Assembly (NCBI GenBank): GCA_020055645.1
Contig: CM034546.1
Location: 89,156,001 to 89,220,000, forward strand
Direction of reading: 5' to 3'
DNA length: 64,000 nucleotides
From: Tomocerus qinae
Lineage: Eukaryota; Arthropoda; Collembola; Entomobryomorpha; Tomoceridae
Shown here one piece after another: positions 38,036 through 48,521 of this stretch. The notes under the pieces are model-generated. The model did no database searches and was not told the DNA's origin. It was given only the letters and a program-made list of their open reading frames with translations. Within the stretch, counting starts at the first letter, position 1; each line of letters opens with the position of its first letter. The position numbers were made by a program, and so were the translations under genes.

Positions 38036-40075
38036 ATTTGATTATTAGGACTCCCTGGACTGTGTGTACTTCAGCAAACGAAAACATTAATCTCTTCCAG
38101 AGGTAAAAATTTGAAGTTTTCTTGCGCACTTTTGTAAATTATTATAACATCTTCACTCTTCTTCGGATCGCTGTTGTTATCGCTGTCTGTGAAAAAGACT
38201 AGGTAGGACAAAAGAGTATACTTTTACATGTATTTCAAAAATGACGTCAGCTGAAGTCCCTGTCCCTAAGTTGGCTATAGTTGCTGTTTCCAAAAAAAAC
38301 GCCGACTCTATGAAATATTGTAAGGAATTTGAACCACAAGTACAGTTAAAGGTCTTCTTGGATACCTATTCTGCATTTAGATTTAGAACAATATTGTCTA
38401 CCCGTGGCAGATCCCCATGGAAAAATGAAAAGTGGGTGGGAAAGCTCGCCAATTGACGTCATTGGCGACTGTGTATTTAAATTGAGATACCCAAGTGGGG
38501 GGAATTAAGGATCGGCTGTAGTCATGTAAAGATGGGTAACTGGAATAGGACTCACTTGGCCCCATTTTTTCTATGTGAGGGCATAAACTTAGGACCCTTA
38601 AACTTTTTGCCCACGTAGAAAATGTTATTGGGATTCGAATTAGCCAAAAAGTAAGTGTATGCAACCTCTGGTTTAGAAGATATAGTAATCTAAACGGAGA
38701 ACACATCACCATTTGATTTACATGGGAATGAAATATGATTGGAAAAAAAGACTTGAGGGCAGTACATTAATGCCTTCATAATTACAGCACAAGTGAATTA
38801 AGTATTCCTTAACTTAATTTTTCAACTCCCAGATGTATGCAATTTCCCGTTTAGGAGCATCGTAATTTCTAAAAAAAATAATTTCGTTTTGTACACCTTG
38901 AAGTGGCAAAAATCAGACTAAGTAAAGGGCAGTTCATCTCAATATATAGCGCAATGGTGTTGTCATGTGCATTATAGCTTGTAATACGGTGTGTTTGCAT
39001 CAACTTAACAAAAGCTAAACAAGCATATAGTTTTAGTTGCAGCATTATGATTTGTGTGACTTCATATTTATTCTTATTGTTTTATCATCGAAACCTTTTT
39101 GTACAGGACAGAATCTAATGCAAGTGTGCCGTAAATAAAAATAGTGCCGTCCATAACAAGAACGTTTGAGGGATGGGCTTTACAGGCTGAAACCCCCCTC
39201 CCGGCATTCAAGAATAATGAATTTTTCTCAAAATAGCAAAAAATTTTGCTCCCCGGGCGATTATTTGCTTTTTGACTCATGTTCGTCAAAATCAGTCAAA
39301 AATTTTCGCGAAATATGTATTGAAAATCTTAGACCCCCCCTGGAATCTCAGTTCTGTATACGTGCTTGGTGCTAAAATAGTGGCGTGGTCAAGGCTAGTA
39401 GAAGTAAAATAGGTTTGGAATTCCCAGGCACTTAAGAATTTTTTGTATGTAAAGCAATTTATGACGTCACACGATGAGCTTCCTGAAACACGTGAAATGT
39501 TTAAACATAAATGAAACGTAACTACTTTTCCAAAATATTTTCCTGTTCCATGGGGACGTATAGGAAATGTCGCCGTGTGACGTCATAAATAGCTTACACT
39601 TCAAAAAAACCGAATGAAGCCCAAAATGCCGCAGGTTGTGTCATGTGTGTGGGTTGTAGTCAGTCCTGTGGAAACCTGGCCATAAAGGTTTCGATACTAA
39701 AACAATATAATATATGGCAGTTGGCACTGGCAGAAGTAAGTTCAAAAGGTGATTGACAATGTGACAAAAGAATTTGAAAGTAACTACGGCAATCATATTA
39801 TCGCATCTTTATGTTTTGAAACCACTTAAAATGCTAGGGCCCACCCAATTTCATAAAAAATAGCTTCTCCGGGCCCAAGTCCCCATGGCCACCAGATACC
39901 CATCTTTTCCACACATTTTCACTTGTTCCGAACCCCCAATAAATCGAATAATCTGCCATTCCTATAAAAGTAGTACGAGCTTGGTAAGAGCGAATTTTAT
40001 GGAATTTCCGTCTAAACGGTCTAAATCATTAATTGGCTATTGTCGACTTTTGACAAAGGGTTCGGAAGAATTAAA
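38036..40075. other. Intergenic stretch with a small MITE-like palindrome
   Basis: This lies between the divergent b561 (-) and ECI (+) genes. The 38241-38456 plus-strand frame has no support. An inverted repeat at 39438-39609 is listed separately. Otherwise it is featureless AT-rich sequence. Confidence 0.5.
39438..39609. mobile_element. MITE-like inverted repeat with tttatgacgtcacac arms
   Basis: tttatgacgtcacacgatga near 39458 is matched in reverse complement by tttatgacgtcacacggcga near 39590. Outside it, both arms have a T-run followed by a gtaagc-like segment. The enclosed 60-70 bp is unique. The imperfect arms of about 40 bp and the lack of coding sequence suggest an old MITE; no clear target duplication was identified. 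Confidence 0.6.
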
Positions 40076-41340
40076 ATGAACATGTACAAATTGAAAAACA
40101 TTAGTCTTAGCAGTCTTAGGTCAACTGCCACTTCGATTGGTAGATTTTCTTCGAATTCATGCTGTGGCTCTGCGTCCGACTGTTGTTCCTCCGACATAAG
40201 TGTGCAGACAAAAAACAATGTGACGACAATAAAACTGACCAGGCCCAAGAAAAAGAACGCAGTGACTTTGGATATGTATCATCAATTGGCTCAAGCTTTT
40301 AGATTCGCCAGTTCGGATAACAAGACGAAGATCGTAGTGTTAACTGGGAGCGGGGACTTTTTCTGTAGTGGCAACGATCAGGTCTTTTAAATAGATCATT
40401 GGTTATATAAACTAGGATTAGATATGTTAATACGACCCTATTATCTATTCAACGTTTTAATTGTTTAAAAAATAATTGTTACATTGAAACTTCAGTCTAA
40501 CTTCAAAATAAGTCCAGATATCAAAGTTGTTGCAAAAAAGACAAACGAATGTCAAATCAACATAGGGACTGCGCTGATTGATTGTGCCAAACCCATTATA
40601 GCTGTTGTCAATGGTCCAGCTGTCGGCTTTGGTGTCACTGCCCTCGGACTATGTGATGTGGCCTATGCCAGTGACAAAGCATTTTTCCTTACACCTTTCA
40701 GTAGCTTAGGACTGAGCCCAGGTTCATTTTTGGAAACAGTTTTTACCACTTTTTTTACCATTTTTACCATCCGCATGGAAAAATATTTAGTTTTGTAGGT
40801 TAAATTGTAAATTCAATGAATATAATATTCCTTTCAATTTTATTCAGAACTCTGCAGTTCTTTTACCTTCCCGAAGCTGATGGGCCACATGAAGGTAATC
40901 AATTAATCAACACAGCAAAACGAATAGTCTAACAAAATTTATTGAAAAAGCATAAAAATTGCAAATTGCTACATATGGTTTGGTCTGAAGTTTTAAATGT
41001 CCTCGCTAAGCACAAATTATTGAATATTAATTACTAGGCAAATGAATTACTTTACTTCAATGCGAAAATAAGTGCACAAGAAGCCTTAGCAGCTGGACTT
41101 GTTACAAGATTATACAAAGATAGTGAACTAGTGGCAAAAACCGAGAAAGAGATAAATGCCTTGGGGGATTTGCCAATGACTTCTCTGCTTTATGCTAAAA
41201 AATTATTTCGACATGGGGAACGGGAGCATTTACACAAAGTGAACAGTATGGAGGCAGTAATGTTTATGGAGAGACTGACTTCCGAAGATTGTCAAAAGGC
41301 AGTTCAAAAATTCTTTTCGAAATCTAAAAAGAAGAAATAG
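40076..41340 (+). CDS. ECI2: Enoyl-CoA delta-isomerase (crotonase fold)
   Basis: Moves cis/trans double bonds of unsaturated enoyl-CoA from position 3 to 2 so that beta-oxidation can proceed. Exons 40076-40381, 40496-40721, 40848-40894 and 41038-41340 close to 293 residues. The basic, Ser-rich N-terminus [16 protein letters not shown] looks like a mitochondrial presequence. The crotonase core shows [38 protein letters not shown] (oxyanion-hole region), [12 protein letters not shown] and [14 protein letters not shown]. The Glu of GLSPE, split by intron 2, is the likely catalytic base of the ECI2/Eci1 subgroup. There is no N-terminal acyl-CoA-binding domain as in vertebrate ECI2. The C-terminus ends in four Lys rather than a peroxisomal SKL signal. 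The presequence holds an odd CC..CC cluster ([15 protein letters not shown]). An alternative Met lies at 40082. Confidence 0.95.
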
Positions 41341-41714
41341 GCAAGCAAAATTAAAAGTTATTGAGTATTTGGAGTCCGACTACTGCGATATCAATTAAAA
41401 CTCGATCGGGCTTGAAAACTAAAATCATGTTATACATAATATGGTTATCATAGTATGAAAATTTTATGTGCAGGGCAATCGCCTGTAATTCCACAATGTA
41501 TTTAAAAGGTCTAATAATAATAATTTATGTCAACGAAATGTATAGTAAAGTTGAATACTTATTTCATTCCACCATCAATTTTCAAATTATAACTATTGTA
41601 AAAATCAATTTAAAGTAATCATAATCTTTTTATTATAACAGGTAAATTGCTTATAACTAATAAAAACACTTTATAATAATCTAAAAATAGAAATTAGTTA
41701 AAGTAAAAAGATTT
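41341..41714. other. Short convergent intergenic stretch
   Basis: 3' flanks of ECI (+) and the EB gene (-). AT-rich, with no structure noted. Confidence 0.6.
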
Positions 41715-43438
41715 TCAATCGAGGAACAAATCCTGACATGTAGAATTTTCGCTTTCGACGAACGTTGATTTGCATTTGCACCTTCAGATTTAAACCAATG
41801 AAGTTAAATGTTAGAATTGTAGTTATTTTCATAAATAAATAAATAAATAAGTGGAAAATACCGAACCTTGATGGTAGTTGAGGGTGTGAATTCTCACATT
41901 CGGCATTTTCGATGCAATCATTATTTTCCTGACATTTAGCCCCAACTAGCCCCAGGCATTTCCTTACATCCGAGGAATAGATGTACATGTCATCAGGACA
42001 GGAACATTTGTTATTGAGGCAAAGCAAATTAGAAGCTGTGTCACAGAAATTGGACCCGTAGTTGCAACTGGTCCCGAATTCTCCATCACAACTGCCCTGT
42101 TTGTTTTCAACGAAACCCTGGTTGCATTTGCAGTGCCCTGTCAAGCGGCTCCAAGACAAGCGACAATTTGAGTTTTCTATACAATCAAAGGCAGAATTTT
42201 CTTGTCTGGTGCAGCGACCCCCAATTAAAGAAACGCAAGATTTTCTATCGCTGTGGACCATCTGGTGCGCAGGGGAAGGGCATTTACATCTCTGTTCGTT
42301 GCAAACCAAATTGTTAGCGCAGTCGAAATTTGTGGCACAAATGTTATCGGATGGCCTGCCACATTTGGTGAAATCTCTGTCTGCAAAATACCCGGGTAAG
42401 CATTCACATTTTGCATAATTGTATTTATCCCCCGAAATTCTTCTTTCATCAGGAACTAAACACTGCGCATTAGGGACGCAGTAGCCATCAGGACAATCTT
42501 CTCCAACAAGGGGGGCGCACATTTCAAGAAAAGGTCCTCGGAGGTTGAATTGAATGTAATTCCATTGTAAATTGTAATTTTCATATCCAGGATGAACATA
42601 ATACTCCGTTCTTTGAACGTTGGAGTATTTCAAACCATCCTCACAATCGCAGACACCATTTTTACATTTCAACCGGAAGAGACCCTTGTGGATGCATTCA
42701 ATATCTTTGGTACAGGTATCTCGGATTCCTTTTCGTTGAGAACATTCCCCCTCGTTTTCGTAGTGATCTGAGTCACAGGAACACTTCCCATCAGCTGAAC
42801 ACTCGGCTCCTTGGAGGCACTTTCCGTTGATACAGTTTTCGCCCAGTAAGCCAACACATTGATATTCAGTCGGAGAGTATTCTGAACCTTTCTGGCAGCC
42901 ACAAAGCCCCTCCAGACAGTGTAAGAATTCCGCATTCGAACATTCATAGTTTTTCGCACATTTTTCACCAAAAGTACCGGAAAGAACACAGGTTCCTGAG
43001 CGAAAATAATTTATTAGGGATGTCGATCATTCTGCCTCCACCAATATTGCAAATATATCTTAAAGTTTAAAAATTTTAATTACCATTGAAAATTTCATGA
43101 TATTTAGCGTCGCAGACACAAAGTCCGTCGTCGGAGCAGAGCGCATTCGGTACACATTCCGTGATTTCAAAGAGGGAATTTTCTCCACTTCCTTCTTCCA
43201 CTCCATATTTGCATCTCTCACCGGATTTCGTAACACATTTCCGTTTGGCTTCGTCATAATGCATTTCGTCCGCTTTGATGCAGCCACAAACTCCTTCTTG
43301 ACAGCCAAGCCAACCTTTCCGGTCACATTTTTGCCATTTGCTACATTCTTCACCGTAGGAACTTCTTTGTGTGGCCAATGAAACCGTAACAGACGAAACC
43401 AAAACCAACGACCAAATGGTAATTAATTTTCCGTACAT
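41715..43438 (-). CDS. Secreted Cys-rich EB/EGF-like module protein
   Basis: Function unknown; the architecture suggests an extracellular adhesion or matrix protein. Three exons, 43084-43438, 41867-42995 and 41715-41781, close in phase to 516 residues. A signal peptide (MYGKLITIWSLVLVSSVTVS) precedes about ten Cys-rich modules. Each has the EB-like spacing C-x(4-6)-C...C-x-C followed by a GxxC start of the next, for example VGLLGENCINGKCLQG, KCSCDSDHYENEGEC and KCECLPGYFADRDFTKC. No transmembrane segment or catalytic domain is present. The last small exon adds CKCKSTF and a final Cys before TGA, completing the module pattern and supporting the model. Stopping at the unspliced frame would give a hydrophobic tail instead, which I consider an intron translation. 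Confidence 0.9.
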
Positions 43439-45092
43439 TTTCCTGGAAAATAATATTATTAAAGCTAATTAGTAATATTTGACAACTCACAAAAACATTT
43501 AAAAAGTTTATGCGAACGGAAACAATCTACCTTTACTATATTTGTACTTTTTCTTTGAGAGGAAGCTATAGGTCGAATGAGTGCTTGAGTTAGAAATGCA
43601 AACTGTTACTGATGCAATGCAATTATCTTCAAGGCGCTTTATATAATTAACCGATTGAAATTTCATGCCAGGGATAGAAATTGAATTAGTTTTTACACAC
43701 CTATCGTGCATTTTCAAATGCTTAAAAAATTCTGATTTAATTATATTTTAATACCAATGGTGAAGATTTATTTTTTCTCTAGTTGGGATGAAATGCATCA
43801 CGACGAAGTATTGTTGTAGAATAGAAACAAAACTAAGAATGCCATAATTTATCTGATTAAAAAAATAAATTGGATTTGTTTTTCCTGAGTCATTGAAGAA
43901 ACCCTGACTAGAGTCTATTGGCTGTCGCCGTCACAGCGCCGCGTCAATGGTTTCTTTGTGGTTTTTGTCGACATATCTGTGATTTATGAGAGTCGGCTAT
44001 ATTCATCGAGTCAAAGTGGAGATCATCATAATATGTCGGCACCAATTAATAAATCATCACTAACTTTCTTTTTATTAACTATAGAACATTTCCTCATTTC
44101 CGAGATCAATGCTCGGTTACACAACTTTTATATTCATAATATAATTCTAATCCTGTAATTGCATTTGTTCAATATGCACTAAAATTAAATATTAAACAGG
44201 AAGTTACTTGTTTGCTAGATGCTACTACGACGTTTAGCAGTCACCTTTGCTCTTAATTATTTGTGTAATTCTTAGTAGAATGACCGGACCTGCTGAGTTG
44301 TATTAAATTTATCGGAAAGGCCTCAAAGTTAAGGTCAGGGACCATTAACTGAACAAAATATAATTTCAACTCATTTTAATAACCATGATAAATCGTTATC
44401 ACTGCCCTTTATATTATCGTAAGACAGATAAGTGTCTTACAATTTTGAGTGGGGCACGGTAAGATATGGTAACAATTAGCTGAAATGTAAATTTAAGATT
44501 TTTTAATTTCATTATTATTTATTAAATAAAATCAGAATAATGAAAACGTTTGGACAGATAGAATACGTATTACGTACGCTTCGATAAAACTGCTCTGTCT
44601 CAGCGGAAATGGTGAATAGAAACAGACAGCACGAAGACAAGTACAAAAGGATAATGGTTACACCGGGAAGGAAATGACCAAAAATGAAAATGGTAAATTC
44701 AGCTGAAGTCTGAAGTTAAAGGGTATACTATTAATGTATCTAAGACAACTGTGATAGTTATCTTCCAGCTAAAAATGGGAATTTTGACAGAGTTTTCTGG
44801 ATTATACACCATGGGATGCGAAAAAGGAAGAAGAGGACGTAATAGTCATCCACTCAAATACAGTTAGAAAGGTGCCTTATAAATAATCCCCAATATAATA
44901 AAATTAAAGTAGATCAAGTAATATACCATCAAGGCAGGTACATGTGAATAAATCAAATTCAATGAAATGGGAACATTGAATTTATGATGATTCGTTAAGA
45001 ATTAAATTATAATATTTAGAAGACTGGTGAACTTAGAAGCAGATTACCAACCACACAATAACTTATAACCAATTGAATTTACAGAGGACAAG
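43439..45092. other. Intergenic stretch between EB gene and KLHL10
   Basis: Divergent promoters are expected here. The open frames at 43508-43717 (-) and 43958-44158 (+) have no support. Nothing else is visible. Confidence 0.5.
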
Positions 45093-47744
45093 ATGATTGA
45101 TGATGTAAACGCCAATGATGTAGGCGAAGATTTCGAAAGATTAAATTCTGGAATCGCTACAAGGGGAACCTATGAAGGCGACAATAATTCCGCTGAGGTC
45201 ACCCACCTCTTTACTTCACAACTTACATACTGATACCTTAGAAGAATATATAAAATAGATATTATTATGGGATCGATTTAAAGTTACATACAGCCAGTTG
45301 TCAACTTACAGTTATGACCAGTCATCTTTGTTGATTGCAGGTACGAAAATGCTGCATTGAGTGCAAAGGAACTTGCTGCCCCTTCACCCTCCAAGAAAAC
45401 TCCGAGCGAGAATACAATAATCTGCAGACATTTTACGGTTGTGGAGAGTTTTGTGACGGAGTTGTTAAAACTGATGACGGAACTAGTTTTATGGTTCACC
45501 GAATTGTTTTGTGCGGAAGTTCAGAGTATTTTCGGCAAGAATCTAATATATATCATATTTATGAAAAAATAGCAAACGAATTATAAAATTATTAATGTTT
45601 TAAATAAACAGGACGCTTTTCACCACAACTCTTCATAAAACGCCTAGGAAAGATGTACGAATCAACAAAATAACTTCAGAGTTGATGCGTATGATTCTCG
45701 ATTTCATGTACTCAGGAAAAATCTACCTTTGTGAAGAAAATGTTGCTGAGGTCAGTCCGAGAACAACTTTATTTTAATAGATGGGTAATAGATAAGAATT
45801 GTCGAAAATTCATAATTTAGGTCATAGAAGCCGCAGATTTTCTTGGTATTGTCACCCTGAAAAATGGATGTTGCAATTTCATCGAAAATCACATTGATAT
45901 TCTCAATTGTATTAGTTTACGACGTTTCGCTCAGTAAGTATTCTTACATCAACGTTGTCTACCAGCACTACTACAGAATGATATTTTGTCTATTTTGCCG
46001 TAACTTGATTCAATTGCAGTGAATGGTTTTGTAAAAATCTATGGGAAAAATGCAACCTAAAACTGATGAGGAATTTTGTACAAGTTTCTCAAAAAAGCGA
46101 CGAGTTATTGGATCTGCCGATCCATGAAATTTTGGAAATTTTTGGTAATGATGAGCTAAATGTCAAAAATGAGGAATTAGTTTGGGAAGCTTCCCTTCGT
46201 TGGGTGAATCGAAATCAAGATCAGAGAAAGAGGTATATCGTCGATCTTTTGACGCAAGTGAGAACAGGTAAGGACATTCCCTCTGATTTCCCCTATCCCA
46301 TCTCATGCTAAAAATACGTGAGAGTACATACTATTCAAAATTTTCAAAATACAATAATTTAGGTTTGATGGAAACTCAGTATTTCATGGAGCATGTTAAA
46401 GACCATCCCTTTGTTCATGGAAACGAGGATTGTAGACCAATTGTCATTGAAACTTTGCGATTTCTTTACGATCTAGAAGTAATTACAGAAAGAGATGGAG
46501 AAGTATGTCGGCTTTTAGATAATATTAGTCATAATTTGCTATATTATACCCAACTTTCGGAACACATTTACATATTTTTGTACGTAACGTGTATTTATTA
46601 ATTTCCGAAAAGATCCCCACGCCAAGTATTGCCCGTCCTCGTATTCCCCACGAAGTATTGTTCGCAATTGGGGGATGGTCCGGTGGTTCGCCAACAAATT
46701 ACATAGAGACATATGATACAAGAGCAGATCGCTGGATTCGGGTTGAAGAAGTGGATCCTTCCGGTCCACGAGCTTACCACGGAACGATTGCAATCGGAGT
46801 GGAGATTTTCATCATTGGGGGGTTTGACGGAGTTGATTATTTCAATTCTTGCCGCGCTTTTAACGCACTGGAGAAACACTGGCGAGAAATATCACCGATG
46901 CACACTCGTCGCTGTTACGTCTCCGTAGCTCTTCTACAAAATAACTTTGTCTACGCTCTCGGTGGCTACGATGGCCATCATCGACAAAACTCGTGCGAAT
47001 GCTATAATAAGCAGCTGAACCAGTGGACTCAAATCGCTCCCATGCATTGTCAGCGGTCGGATGCTTCAGCCACAGCATTGGATACCTCCGTGTACGTGGT
47101 GGGCGGATTCAACGGAACGGAAGTCCTGTCCACAGCGGAAGTATACAGCGTGGAAAATAATCAATGGACTCTTCTTCCTTCCATGAGAAATCGACGCTCT
47201 GGGGTTTCCTGTATCGCGTACCACAATTGCATTTACGTCATTGGTGGTTTCAACGGAATTTCACGAATGTGCAGCGGAGAAAAGTATAATCCACGCACCA
47301 ATGCTTGGACTAATGTTCCAGATATGTACAACCCTCGCAGTAATTTCGCCATGGAAGTCATTGATGACATGATATTTTGCATCGGAGGATTTAACGGAGT
47401 CACTACAATTTACCATGTCGAATGTAATTTTTTTCAGTTCCACAATATACATTTAACTGCTTTCGATGAGCTTTTCCAATTCGGATCCCATTTCCAAAAC
47501 ACTCATCCCATAAAATACTGTTAATCTTAAAGGCTTGAATATTTAATAATATTCACCAACAGGTTTCGACGAAAAAACCAACGAATGGTACGAGGCAACA
47601 GATATGAACATATACCGATCTGCTCTCTCTGCCTGTGTACTTTTTGGTCTTCCAAATATCACAGACTACATCCACCAGCACCGAGAAAGACTTATGGAAG
47701 AAAAACGACAACGACTACTTGTTCTTCAACAGCAACGCTCCTGA
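45093..47744 (+). CDS. KLHL10: Kelch-like protein 10
   Basis: Substrate adaptor of a CUL3 ubiquitin ligase, needed in spermatid maturation in animals studied. Eight exons close in phase to 643 residues: 45093-45197, 45341-45534, 45612-45750, 45821-45933, 46020-46267, 46363-46502, 46613-47423 and 47563-47744. The BTB domain (about 65-175) has FCDGVVKTDDGTSFMVHRIV and LDFMYSGKIYL. The BACK domain (about 175-290) has LRRFAHEWFC and EELVWEASLRWV. Six kelch repeats begin near 325, with blocks such as VYVVGGFNGTEVLSTAEVY, MRNRRSGVS and MYNPRSNFAMEVIDD. MHCQRSDASAT and DEKTNEWYEATDMNIYRSAL closely recall vertebrate KLHL10, which separates it from other KLHLs. Intron 2 appears to use a GC donor (CG|gcaaga). 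A basic Gln-rich tail (EKRQRLLVLQQQRS) ends the protein. Confidence 0.95.
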
Positions 47745-48521
47745 CCTCCTATCCCTATTATTTTACGGCATTGTGTCAATTTTCATATTACGGTGTAGTT
47801 AAGTATCCAAATTTAAGAAAAATGATTCGTCAATCGACTCATCTATGACATTTTGACTATCTAAATTGGAATATCTATTGTTATTACATTTATCATTTAT
47901 GCATGCAAAATAAAATAATATTTCCCAATCCTTGACCTTGATATGCATAAATTAAAATGTTGGAGTATTCCAAAATGCAAATCGAACACAGTCACTAGCA
48001 CGTTGAGATGGAGCTCTAAAAATCGCGGTTGTTAAGTCAGGTTACTACAAAATTGCAAAATTAAATTGAAACGATTAGCACGAGAGCAACTGTGCGCCTC
48101 TACTAACAGAAAACATTAATGTAAGAAGTTAAAGGATAAAGTGCTTTTCTGAAGCCTATTGGCAATTGGTAAGATTTGTTGTGATATTATTATTATTATA
48201 TTATTTGGACTTCGAACAAAAAAAGACTTGTTTGAAAAAAAATTGACAGGTTATTCTCAAGACGTCCAAAATACGAGGAAATCGGCGTCTTGACAGCTTC
48301 TTATGAACATAAGACGACTGTCATCTTACGGCCCTTAGGGCTAAATTTTTATGAACCTCGTTTAAGATTCTGAGGGCTACTCAAGTCCTCGATTACCCTG
48401 GTGAGGACCAATCAGCGATTTTAAAACGAATCTTGAGAGCCCTCAGAATCTGAGACGAGGTTCAATATATTATAGCCCTTTTAGAATTCTGAATGTACAT
48501 GATATTATTCATACTCAACAG
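47745..48521. other. Intergenic stretch with a MITE-like hairpin
   Basis: Holds the 3' flank of KLHL10 and a palindrome at 48353-48465, listed separately. The acceptor just before 48522 implies that an upstream exon or 5' UTR exon of the next gene lies here, but it was not identified. Confidence 0.5.
48353..48465. mobile_element. Short palindromic MITE-like element
   Basis: gaacctcgtttaagattctg at about 48354 is matched, inverted, by cagaatctgagacgaggttc at about 48444-48463, and the match extends inwards through agggct and ctcaag. Arms are about 33 bp with a few mismatches around a 45-bp loop. Origin as a MITE is an inference. Confidence 0.6.

Noticed and set aside
38241-38456. 71-codon plus-strand frame next to the b561 gene
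   Set aside because: No domain, no partner exons; likely chance.
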